DNA from: JAWODU01 sp046483125
GTDB lineage: Bacteria > Verrucomicrobiota > Kiritimatiellia > UBA8416 > JAWODU01
Length of the DNA: 47,132 nucleotides
NCBI GenBank assembly: GCA_046483125.1
Contig: JAWODU010000055.1
Span: 1 to 47,132, forward strand
Reading direction: 5' to 3'
Positions 15,454 to 26,400 of the stretch are shown one piece after another; within the stretch, counting starts at the first letter, position 1, and the number at the start of each line of letters is the position of its first letter. A program made the position numbers and the translations under genes. The notes under the pieces are model-generated. The model saw only the letters and a list, made by a program, of their open reading frames with translations, was not told the origin of the DNA and made no database searches.

Positions 15454-17391
15454 CTACGGCTCCGGCGGGTTCCACGTGAAATTCGTGCCCCCGTCATGAT
15501 GCCTGTAATAATACGCATTGCCCGGTTCAAGCGAGAAATCTCCGAAAGTACCCGTCCTGTTGTTCCACCACCTGCCGCTCTTTCCCGCCTTGGAACCCCC
15601 GATGAGCCAGTAGAAATCCTTCCAGGTATTGTCGCGCCATATCCAGAGCTGGTCTCCCTGCATGGAGTGCGGGGCGCTCAGCATACCGGAAGTGCCGCCC
15701 TTTCCGCCCTGGGCGAACCCGAGCTGGTTGGACTGGCTTCCGTCGTGGGTCAGCTTGAGCCTGTGAGTCCACCCCATAATGTTCCACCTCCAGCCGCCGC
15801 TGGCGCCGTTGGTGAGGATATTCAGCGAAGCCAGGTTCGTCACCGACCGGCCGACGAACACGCAGTTGGTCCTCACGGCATCACTGTTGTCCCCCGCCTG
15901 CAGGCGGAAGCCGGCGCCGTTTGTGACGGTGAAATCGGCCGGAGACCCGCCGTCGTCTACCCACCGGGCGGCGCCGTTGTTGGTATAGTGATACACGTTC
16001 CAGGCTGTCCCTCCCGCCGTCCGGAAATCAAGCTGGTTGAAGTTGTTTTCGCTGAGACCCCGCGCGAGATGATCGCCGAGGGTGGAGTTGAAGTTGTTGC
16101 TGGCTCCGTAGTCTATGGGCACGGAAACCAGGTAAGTCCAGGAATTGTTCCGGTCCTGGGCGAACATGGCCCATTCTTCCGCGCTGTTGGTGGCCCCGCG
16201 CCCGGCAAGAGAGGCTGCTATGTGGTAAAACCTGCTGTCGTAAAGGGCGGCGGCGTTGGTGTCGGTTATGCTGAGGCTCCCCGACATGTCGTCGCGCACC
16301 GATACGGCGGAGGCCTTGGCCAGGGCCGCGTTGTTGTCGGCGGCCAGGAGGTGTATGCGCCTGTTGAGGCTGTCGGCGGCGTATATAGAATTTGGAGCCG
16401 TCTCACCGCACATGAGACTGAAGAGCACGTTGTCCGAAGCCTCCGAGGCCAGATCGGCCGAAGTGATTCTCAAGTACGAGTTCGTGTCCGTCGGATCCGT
16501 GCCCGCTACCCACTCGGCCCAGTCGGCATAGCCGTCGCCGTCGGTGTCGGTTGCGTCGGTCATGGCGGCAAGCGTATTGGTATAGGCCAGCTCCCAGCGG
16601 TCGGGCAGGGCGTCCCCGTCGCTGTCGATGTTAAGAGGCTTGCCGCTCACGTCCTCGTCGGCGCAGGTGATGTTGTCGATATAGCCCACCGTTTCGGTGT
16701 TGGTGCCCCTTATCCGGAAGGTGCCTATGGCGCCGTTGGTAGCCGAAGACTGGAACGGGAAACTGCTCACCAGGTTGGTTGCCGTGGCGTTCGGCGTTGA
16801 GCCTGCGGTGTAAAGCGACCAGTTGGAGGAGGCATAGTTCAGGTTCAGAGTAAACCGCGTCCAGTCGCCGGTGGGTACGGTGTAGCTTGAAACGGTGATC
16901 CAGGTGTCGTTGCTGAGCGCATTTATGTAACCGGCGTTGTCGATGTAGAAGGCGGCCGCGGCGTTGGCCGAGGGCGTCACCGACGCGCTCCGGATGCGCC
17001 TCGGGGACCTGGCGTAGAAGTCTATCCACACGTTTGTCGCCGAACCGCCGCTCAGGGCGTGTTCGATCGTCGCGTTGGTCATGCTCCCCGCCTTGACACT
17101 GGTGGAGTAAGCCGCGGCCGTCTGCACGTAAGTGTTGTTCGTCCCATCCGCGTTCGCCTCCCATTCATGCTGGCCTGCCCAGGGGGAGGCCGTATTCGAA
17201 GCCATGCCCGCGGGACTGTCCTCAAAAGTTTCCTTGAAGGGAAGCGCACCTACTGCAGGGAGAGCAAACCGGGCCAGGAGCAGGCAGACCGCACCGGTGA
17301 GGAACGACCGACGCCGCCCCCCGCGCGCCTCCCGGAGACAGCCTGCCCTGAAACTATCAAGGGCTCTCAAATTTCTGCTTTCAGCTTTCAC
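15454..17391 (-). CDS. Secreted lectin-like protein with calcium-binding repeats
   Basis: The open frame has 645 codons and begins with GTG inside repeat-like DNA, so the true start may be one of the later non-ATG codons; the hydrophobic export signal is FLTGAVCLLLARFALPAVGA at about 30-49. Residues about 52-250 form a concanavalin/LamG-like beta sandwich (FKETFED ... GYIDNIT). Then follow Asp-rich calcium-binding units DSDGDALPDRWEL and DTDGDGYADWAEWVAGTDP. The remaining 300 residues are beta-rich with many Asn, Gly and Trp and end NFTWNPPEP; this PPEP ends the protein and has no membrane helix after it, so it is not a PEP-CTERM signal. It sits between two other secreted proteins on the same strand. 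Confidence 0.78.
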   Translation of the reverse strand: MKAESRNLRALDSFRAGCLREARGGRRRSFLTGAVCLLLARFALPAVGALPFKETFEDSPAGMASNTASPWAGQHEWEANADGTNNTYVQTAAAYSTSVKAGSMTNATIEHALSGGSATNVWIDFYARSPRRIRSASVTPSANAAAAFYIDNAGYINALSNDTWITVSSYTVPTGDWTRFTLNLNYASSNWSLYTAGSTPNATATNLVSSFPFQSSATNGAIGTFRIRGTNTETVGYIDNITCADEDVSGKPLNIDSDGDALPDRWELAYTNTLAAMTDATDTDGDGYADWAEWVAGTDPTDTNSYLRITSADLASEASDNVLFSLMCGETAPNSIYAADSLNRRIHLLAADNNAALAKASAVSVRDDMSGSLSITDTNAAALYDSRFYHIAASLAGRGATNSAEEWAMFAQDRNNSWTYLVSVPIDYGASNNFNSTLGDHLARGLSENNFNQLDFRTAGGTAWNVYHYTNNGAARWVDDGGSPADFTVTNGAGFRLQAGDNSDAVRTNCVFVGRSVTNLASLNILTNGASGGWRWNIMGWTHRLKLTHDGSQSNQLGFAQGGKGGTSGMLSAPHSMQGDQLWIWRDNTWKDFYWLIGGSKAGKSGRWWNNRTGTFGDFSLEPGNAYYYRHHDGGTNFTWNPPEP

Positions 17392-17427
17392 ATTTCAGCT
17401 TTCCGCTTTTCCCTCTCCCTGCCTCCC

Positions 17428-17460
17428 ATCCTGTAAATCCTGTTGATCCTGTCTGAAATT
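17428..17460. repeat. ATCCTGT-A/T-NATCCTG intergenic repeat
   Basis: Three tandem near-copies of ATCCTGTAA, ATCCTGTTG and ATCCTGTCT stand in the short gap between the 645-aa and 3599-aa genes. Related sequence occurs at 251-264, 15348-15363 and 42567-42596. I recall similar ATCCTGTAGATCCTGT units as common intergenic repeats in many environmental genomes. Confidence 0.6.
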
Positions 17461-17491
17461 TCCCTCTTCTCCCATTTCAGCTTTTCTTCCC

Positions 17492-20400
17492 CTACTCAAA
17501 CTCGAATATCCAGCCTCTATCGCCCGTCGATGCGGGCGTCCAGAAATTGGTGCAGTTCGGTGCCCAGACCTGCTCGTAGGTGTTGGACGCGTAGAACTGG
17601 TAGAAATACTCTCTTCCTCCGTAAATGTCGGAAGTAATGTTAGTGGCGAACATGCCGCCTCCGCTCCAGCCGAATTCCTCGACGTGGTCCCATGTCAGGC
17701 TTCCGAAATTCGTCCCGCCGTCGTTATCGCCCCAGTACACATACACGTACGCGTAATTGTCCGCGCCCGTCATCTGGCCGTTCAGCGTCGCGGAACTCTC
17801 CGTCACCGCCGTCGCGCCGTTGGCGTTGTTCACCGTGAGCGGGGTGATGCTGAATGGTTTGTATTCGATAAATATCATGGCGTCATCTTCGTCGTCCGTG
17901 TGCCCGCCGTTTGCCTCCTTCTCGGTAGTAACGGTAATCACAGAACCCACGCTGAGATCGGTCAGCATGAACACCAGCGAACCCGAGGAATGCGCGTGGT
18001 CCAGGGAACCGTTATGGATATAGTGACTCCGGCATTCTGCGCCGGTTACTTCCGTACCATCCACCAGAACCTGTACGCTGGGGTTCACTCCATTTTCTTT
18101 GGATGTAAGGGCATCGTTGTATGTCAGCAGGTAGTTGCCGGCTTTTCTCACGGTGATCTGGTGGGGGTTGGAGTTGGTACTGTGGATGAAAGTATCCGGA
18201 TCAACGACATAGTCGTACTCCCATTCTACTGTCTGACGGCTGGAGGGATTCCAGTTCGTACCGCCGGTCAGGTCCCAGCCTCGGCTGATGAACATGTCCC
18301 GCGGTGTATCAAGCTTTTCTATGTAGATAGAAGCCTTTCTGCCCGACTGGACCGATGCCGCCCCCGTTGTCTCATCCGGCAGTGTAGCGATCGTCATTTC
18401 CTGGTTCGGATTGTCCGCGCAGACTACTCCGGACCAGTGAGTCGATGAATTGTCGTGATCAACATCGATATCTCCCCTCATGAAGCCCTGTTGACCGTAT
18501 CCGCCCGGAACAACGGCTCCGTCAAGCTTTACGCTCATTCGAGGCGCAATCCAGTCCGTATCGCCGCTGTTATTTAGCGGAATATTCACGTACACAACGT
18601 AGTATCCGGCACTATCCAGTGTTATATTCGTGTTACCTCCCGTAAATGTAAATCCACTGTCCTGGCGTATTGATGCATCCCACACCATGGCTCCGTCTGA
18701 ATTGATATCGCCTGCATCATTATCTGTTCCGTGTGCCGCAAAGACTGTTCGGGAGGATCCGATCTTCTCAATGTACAGGCTGGCTCGACCGTCTACTGTC
18801 GGATTATCCCCGGAGAGATGACTGGAGGTCAGGTCTGTTCTGACCTGGATAGTATCGTTCGACTGCAATTGCAGAAGTGCCCCAAAATGGTCCGACGATT
18901 CCTTGTGGCTTGTTTCAGTGTACAGGCACGAGCTCTCGCCGTGCGCCCCCGCAGCGAGCATTCCGTTTGTGTAGACTTCGGCGCGAATTGTTGAAAAACG
19001 CCTTGTGCCCGTTAGAGGCAGGGTCAGAGCGATGAAGTAGTCACCTGTCTCAAGTACCGTAATGTTCGTATCGGCTCCACCGGGCACGCTGAACACTGCC
19101 GTGTTGATGGTATTCGTCGACCAGGTCATCGGTTGACCGCCTGTCCCACAGGCCGTGGAGTACAGCCATGCATATCTGCCGAAATCAGTGCCGCCCGAGT
19201 CATTTTCAAGAATGCTGACCGTCGCGTTGCTGGGCGAGCCGATTGCGTACCCGCCTTCTGCCAGTGTGAGAATCACCGTTTCGGTCGGCTCGTTCGTTAC
19301 CATGTCGTCGACAGGGCTTACGTTAATAGCCGCGCTGGCACAGCCCGCGGGTATGGTAACGCTCCCGCCGGACTGATCGAGCGTGTAATCGTTCGTCTCC
19401 GTGGCGGTACCACTGATCGTGAAGTTCACAACGAGAGCGCCGCTGGTTGCGGTGGCCGGTCGGTAGACCGTAAATGTTCCGCCGTCGCCGCCTTCCTCGG
19501 CGACCGGGTCGGTGGCCTGGATGGTAACTTCTCCTTCCGGGATAAAGGTCAGCGTGTTCGTTGCCCAGGCATCAGCGAGGGAGTTCGACGCGTAGAACCT
19601 GAAGAAGTATTCGACCCCACCAGTAAGATTCGTGATTTTCTCCGTAACATCCCCGGCAGTCTCGGCGCCCAGGTACTCGTTCGTCGTCCAGTCACCTTTG
19701 ATTGTGCCGCCATCGCTGGTACCCCAGAATGCGTACACATACGCAGTGTCCTGGCCTTCCTCGGACAGATACGCATTCAGCCATGCCGTTGAAGCCGTAA
19801 CCCCTGTTGCGCTCTGGTTCTGGATCTCCGGCGCAACGGGTCCAAGCCAGAGAATATTGGAATACTGGTCCACCAGATTGGTCGACCCGGGTCCCGACTG
19901 CGTCGGGTCGTCCAGGTGGTGCTCGTATGTATTGACCGTGATCGTATAGTCGCCGTTGGTCACAAGACTGATGTAGCCGTCCTGCTCAATCAGGATGTCA
20001 TCCACAGTAATGTCGTTAACGAGTGTAACGTGTCCGCCGTCGGCGGAGTAGTCGCGCACCGTCAGCTTTGCGAAGTGATGCGAATCATTGGCGTCCGGGC
20101 ACAGTGGGCAGTGTTTCGTAGTGCTGAGACTCGATTCCATGTTGTTGTTGTCGATGACCAGTTCACCCTGCCCGCTTACATGCGAAGGATCTTCAAGGTA
20201 CACCGTTCCCGCGCCACCCAGGCCCCGGTCACCCTCGCCGGAGCATGCCTGGAGGTCCGCCTGGATATCCGAAATCCTCGCGGCACTGTTGGTCAGGAAT
20301 ATTCCGATGCGGCCGCCCGAACCGCCGCGCCAGCTGTCGCCGTCACCGCCGCTTCCCGCGATCGTACCGGTACCCGTCAGTGAACCGGCAGTTATGTAAA

Positions 20401-23400
20401 TGCTTCCGCCGCTTCCCGCGCTTGTTGTGTCCCCGCCCTTGGCGGTTATGCACACGTTCGTGCCGAGAACCGACAGCGTTCCGGCAGTCAGCTTGACGGC
20501 TCCGCCGCCGTATCCCGGGCTCCATGTGCCGCCGCTTCCGCAGTTTGTGGGTGAGATTATCACACCGTACGCCTGGCCCTCGCCGTCGTCGTCGGAATAT
20601 CCATACCCTCCATATCCCCCGCTTTCGTAGTTGTCAAGAGACGCGCCGGGTCCGCAATCGTTGTTGAAACCAAGCCCGGTAACGTCTATCGACCCGTCTC
20701 CGTCGATCTCCAGGAGCTCGCCCACAGTCAAAGCAAGCCGATGCGTTTCGACCCACGGCGCACTGCTGTCGTTGTTCAAATCCTGGTGCGTAACCGTGCC
20801 GCCGTGAATGAACATGTTCGAAGAAACGGTGAAGTTTGTAAAACTGCCCTGCCCCGGGTACATGGTGGCAAACGTCACCGTCCCGGTGTAATTCTCGGTC
20901 TGCTGCCATATGGATACCGTGTCCGGCAGTCCGTTCGACCCCTGGTCCCAGGTCATGTCCTTGTCCGGGTTCGCACCCGTGGTTCCGTCAATAACGATGC
21001 AGTCGGTGTTTGTCGGGACGCGCAAGAGGCTCCAGTTGTTGGAGTTACTCGCCAGTTCGTCCGCACCGTTGCCGGTCCAGATCATCGATCCATAACCAAC
21101 GACCGTCACGGTCACAGTAATGCTGTGCGTGAGCGCACCGTCATCGGCGGTCAATACAACCGCGTTCTGGCCTATGTCTTCTGATGTGAAGTAGTTTGTA
21201 TCTATGCTGATCACCAGGTTGCTCGGCCCCGTATCCCTGTCGTACGACCCGTCATCCAGGTCATTTGCGGTAATCGTGGCCTCCCCGCCCGCGTCCAGCG
21301 TCAGCGACATGTTCGTGGCCAGCGCCACCGGCCCCCAGTTCTCCGCGAGCCAGATGATCTGCCCCGGACCCTCAACCCCGCCATCGAGTTCATGCTCGTT
21401 CGTGTAGACGTACAGGTCGTAATCCAGCTTCAGGTTACAGCCGCTGTCGAGGAAGAGATCGCCTATATGCGACTCCGCTGTCACGTTGACGTTTCCACTG
21501 CTTCTCACGTGCAGAACAGCGTTTGTCAGGTCGTCATCCGCCTCGAACTCGGGGTTTCCTCCAGCGTAAGATGCCGGCATATGTGTGACCTGGCCGTCCA
21601 GCGGAGTACGATCGGCGTTGTAGATGTAGACAGTCCCGCCTCCCGAACCGTCATTGCCCTCCTCAAGGTAGACGGTCCCGGCGGCGGCATCCTTAGAGCT
21701 CGACCCGTCGCCGCCGATCGCCTGGATCACACCGCCACTGTTTGTAAACGAATGGAACGCAGCCCCGGCCCCGGTCAGGTACACGGCGATCCGCCCGCCG
21801 CCGCCGCCGCAACGCGGATTAGCCGCGCTGGCACCATCGGCATTGATATTACCCGCCCCCAACAGATTCGACGTCGTAAGCCATACGCTGCCGCCCGAGC
21901 CGCCGTTCAAGCCATCGCCTCCATCAAGACTGCTGTCGCCGTGTGCCGAAATCGTCCCGCCCGGCTCGACGGTAGTCGTTCCCGCAACGTCCAGTACAAT
22001 CACTCCGCCTCCACGTGCTCCGCCAGTGTTGCCGTGACTGCCCTGGTTGGTGGGCGTCAGCCACGAACCGTACGTGGGGTTTGGATCGTACGAACCTGTG
22101 CTGTCGGCACCGAGACCGCCGTGAGATCCGCCGATATAGTCCGCCATGCTGTCTCCGGGATTGCCCGTCCCGCCTTTATCCTGCACGTCGATACTGCCGC
22201 CCGCTTCAACGGTAAGATCGCCGGCCAGTGTCATATTGATCTTGTATCCGTCCCCCTGCGTGTGCGAAATCACGCCGTTGGTTGCCACAACTACGTTCGT
22301 GAGCGTCTTGGATATTCCGTCCGCCATCAGAGTGTAATCCTGCACTGTGACAGTGTCCGGATATGTGACCAGAGCATCCCCGCTGACGGTAAAGTAAGAC
22401 GCATCGTACCCCGAACCGGTAAGGTTAAGGTTGTCCCATGTCAGAGGATTGTCATCATCGATAGCCAGCCGTCCCTTTTCCTTGACGATGACCTCACTGC
22501 AGACGCTGATATCGAATCCGTCGGGCATGAGCGTAGTGTAGGGCTCACTTGCCGTGTAATCATTATTCTTGACGATAAGCGTTCCCTCTCCGTCCGTTTG
22601 CGCGCCTGTCTGGAGATATACTGTGCCGGCGGCACATTCTTTCCCAACGCTGTTGCTCCCACTGTAGGCCCTGGCTGTGCCGGTAAATAACGAGAAGTCG
22701 GCATCCGTGTCCGTCAACACCACAGCTACGCGACCCCCTCCGCCGTCGTACGTGTAGTCCAAAGACTCCGAACTGCCGCCGTCTGCCCGGACCATGCCTC
22801 CGCCTTCGATCGAGCCCGTCTCGATGTACACACTGCCGCCGGACCCCGCCCCGTAGTTGTGTATGAGACCGTCCGCTTGTATCACCGCTCCCGCCTCAAC
22901 GGTAGTTCTGCCCGCGACATCGAGGTAAATCGCTCCTCCGCCCCTTGTGTCCGCGCTGGTGCTATTACCGCCTTCGCCGCCACTGCCGATATTCTCGGGC
23001 TTTGTCACCGAACCGTATACAGGCGCAAGTGACGAACCGAGTCCGCCGTGCGAAGCCGATGTTCGATACTTGCTTGACGTGGTATATGCCAGGGTGCCGC
23101 CGGGCCCCTGTCCGCCCTGGTAACCTCGACCCGTGGCGTTCATCCCGGCGTTCGCGCCCACAACGAGGTTGCCGTTCACTGTCAGGCGCAGGCGACTGTG
23201 CTCCAGCCACGGTGCCGCAGTATCGTCGTTGTTGTTCAGATGAGTCCAGACACCGTTGCTGATCGTACAGCCGCCGTCGATAGTAAGATTTGTGAACGTG
23301 CCGCCGTAGTTGCCGCAGGTAGTTTCTATTGTGACCGTGCCCGTATATCCCGCATCCTGGAACCAGCCGCCCACGACATTGGTGGCGTTCGTATCCCACG

Positions 23401-26400
23401 TCATGTTGTCTGTGCATGTGCCGTTCAGCACAATGAGGTCCGCGTCGGTCGGCACACCATCGGGATCCCAGTTGTTCGGATTACTGGCGAGCTCGTCACC
23501 ATCGTCGTTGTCCCAGACGATCTGCGTGTAAGGCACGTCGCTTATGGTCACATCCGCCTGGCTGGGTGAGCCGATTGCGTACAGACCGCTCGACAACGTT
23601 ATCGTTGCCGTCTCGTTCCCCTCGGCATTCAGGTCCAGTATCGCCGAAATCGTCAAAAACGCGTTGGACTCGCCCGCCGCCATGGTCACCGACCCGCTCA
23701 GTTCAAGATAATCCACACCGTTACTCGCCGTGCCACTGCACGTGTAGTAAACGGCCAGCGGCTCGTTCGTCGCGGTAACCGGACGCGAAATTCGGATCGT
23801 GCCGGTATCCTCGCCTCCTTCCACCGCGGTACTGTCCGTGGCTGTGGCCGTGATCTCGCCGCTGATGAATATTTTCGACGCGTCCGCCCATGAAACGCCG
23901 TAACTGTTGCTGGCGTAGTACCTGTAGTAATACGTCGTGTCCGCCGTCAGATCGGTGGGCTGGTATTGAACCGTGCCCTCACTCGCATTGGCGTCCACCA
24001 GCACATTGGTGCCCCAACTGCTCTTATTGGTCGTGCCGTCTGTATCGCCCCAGAACACATAGACCGCCGTCTGCGCCGTGCCGGTATGGGCCAGATTCCC
24101 GTTCAGCCACGCGCTGGACGTCGTTATGCCGGTGGGATCTTCGTTTTCGATTATGGGATAGCCGGGATCGAACCAGCGGACGGTCAGCTTCGCGTCCTCG
24201 GCGGCGGTCACACTGCCGGATTGCGCCTCCTGCGCCGCGCGCAGTGTGAGCCTGGTCCCGGAAGAAACGTTGTTCAGGAAATGCAGGAGACAGGCGGACG
24301 AGTTGTTGTGCCCGTCGGCCGCTCTTATGTAGTGGCTCTTGGCCTCGGCTCCGGTTAGCGCCGTACCGTCTGCGGCAAGGGTAATCTTCACGTTTGGCCT
24401 GGCCGCGGCCGAGTACAGACTGTCGTTGTACGTAACGAGGTAATCGCCATCGCGCTTCAGTACGATTTCGTTCGAGTTAGTGTGCGCAAAGGGCATGCTG
24501 TCGATAACATCGTCGGCGGACCATTGAATGTCCCGCGGCGTGGCCGAGCCGTTCCAGTCCGTCCCGCCGGTGACCACGGTTGTTCCGCGGCCTGCGTACC
24601 AGCCCGAATTGGTGTTGACCCGCTCCACGTAGAGCGAAGCTTCGAGCCCGGACTGTACGGAAACCGTTCCCGCGGCGGCGTCGGCTTGCGTTTCCAGCGT
24701 CAGGACCTGGCCCGCCGCCGCCTGGATCAGCCCGAACCAGTGTACGGACGCGTCGTTATGCCCGCTGAGGGCTCGAATGTAGCCCTGCCGTCCGACTCCG
24801 CCGCTTACCGTGGCGCCGTCAAGCCGCACCATGACTTTCGGGCCGGAACGAGCCACAGCGCTGTAGACAGGGATGTTCACGTACACCAGGTACCCGCCGG
24901 CGTCAGCGAGAGTGATGTCCGTCTGCCCGTCCGTATGCGTGAACGCCCCTGCGTCCTTGCGGTAACTTGTCCACTGCAGGCCGCTGGCCGTAGCATTATT
25001 AATGTTGCCCGCGGCGTTGTCCGCGGCCGTGGCCGCGAAAACTTTTCGCGAGCCTGCGATGTACTCCACAAACAGACTGCCCTGACCCATGTCCACCGTC
25101 CCGGAGGCGGCGGTGCCTTTGACCCTGACCGATATCGTGTCGTTACTGCTCAATCCCGGCACCAGGACGGAAACGTGATCGGACGATTCGGCGTGTCCAT
25201 CGAGGGCGCGGATATACGAGGATTCCCCGACGCCCCCGGGCACGCCGACGCCGTTGGTGTAGACCTGTAACTGAACACAGGATCGCTCAACGCTCGCCGG
25301 GCCCATCGGCAACGCGGCATGGACCAGGTAATCGCCGTCGGCCTTGACCGTGAGATTGGACGCAGTCCAGCTTGCGGCCTCGTAGTAATCGCCGTCTGCC
25401 GCGGTGAATGTCAGTTCCAGGTCAGCAGGTGTTCCGACGTTCACATCCGTGGTGCCGTCCACCAGCTGGGTACTGCACAGCCAGGCCGTGCCCGAAGGTG
25501 CGTCGGGCACGTTTGCTCCGTCGGTGGTCCCCGCGGCCGCGGCGCTGTACGCGGAGGCGGAATTCTCCGCTATGGTCGGTGCGGCGTCGCTGGGATTGCC
25601 GGCGGACGTACTGAAAGTATAGGTCGTTCCGGCCGACAGGTTGGTAACGACGATATTGGTCCCCCACGCGGCCAGGGTCTGCCATACCTCAGACCCGCCC
25701 AGCGTTCCGTCGGCCTGCACGTACTGACCGCCGGCTTCCTTTACGGCGTAGAGAATGCCCGAACCCGTCTGCGAGGCGTTCGTGTTGATGGTTATCTCTA
25801 TGCTGTCCATCGTCTGTGTAACCACGGCGGGCGCGGGATTGGTCAGGGGGCAGACGTAATTGCTGGAGGTGTCTTCGCTCGTTGTCACGTTCCCGAAGTC
25901 ATCCGTGTGCACGCACATGATCGCGTTGAAATAGTCGTCGCCGTCGAGGGTCACGTTGAAGGTAACGGCCGCCGGGTCGGCGTTGGTGTCCCCGCCGGCG
26001 TACGTGTAACTTCCGGCGCCGTTCAGCTTGTAGCCGTAGACGTTCGTGTACGGGCTGTCTTCGGTGAACGCCGCGTCGAGAGCAAAGGATGTGTCGCCGG
26101 CTGTCGGAGCCGTTTCGAAATGGATCGCCTGGGATATGACCGGAGCCTTGTTGTCCACCGTGAAGTCCGAAGCGCTGGTAACCCAACTGCCCGGGAATGA
26201 ACCGTCGTACGGCCGGAGCCTGATCCGCACGGTGGAAACATACCCGGTTGTGATTGTGCTCTCGCCGTTCCCCGCGTTCTGCGTGTCCCACTTGAATGTT
26301 ACCGTGTTCGCCCCGTTCGTGGTCTTGACATAGGCCGAATTGGTCCCGACCTGGTATGTCGCCGAGTTGTCTATGCCCGGTGCCGCGCCGTAATCAACGG

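Noticed and set aside
15286..16800. A 504-codon plus-strand open frame
   Set aside because: It is antisense to the 645-aa secreted protein. Its translation is Val/Gly/Arg-rich low complexity without motifs, as expected from the complement of a GC-rich gene.
17350..17391. The PPEP ending of the 645-aa protein (encoded near 15454) as a PEP-CTERM signal
   Set aside because: The motif is the very end of the protein; the hydrophobic helix and basic tail needed for exosortase sorting are missing.
21392..22690. A 432-codon plus-strand open frame
   Set aside because: It is the shadow of the Gly-rich beta-helix part of the 3599-aa gene; no start site or domain is visible.
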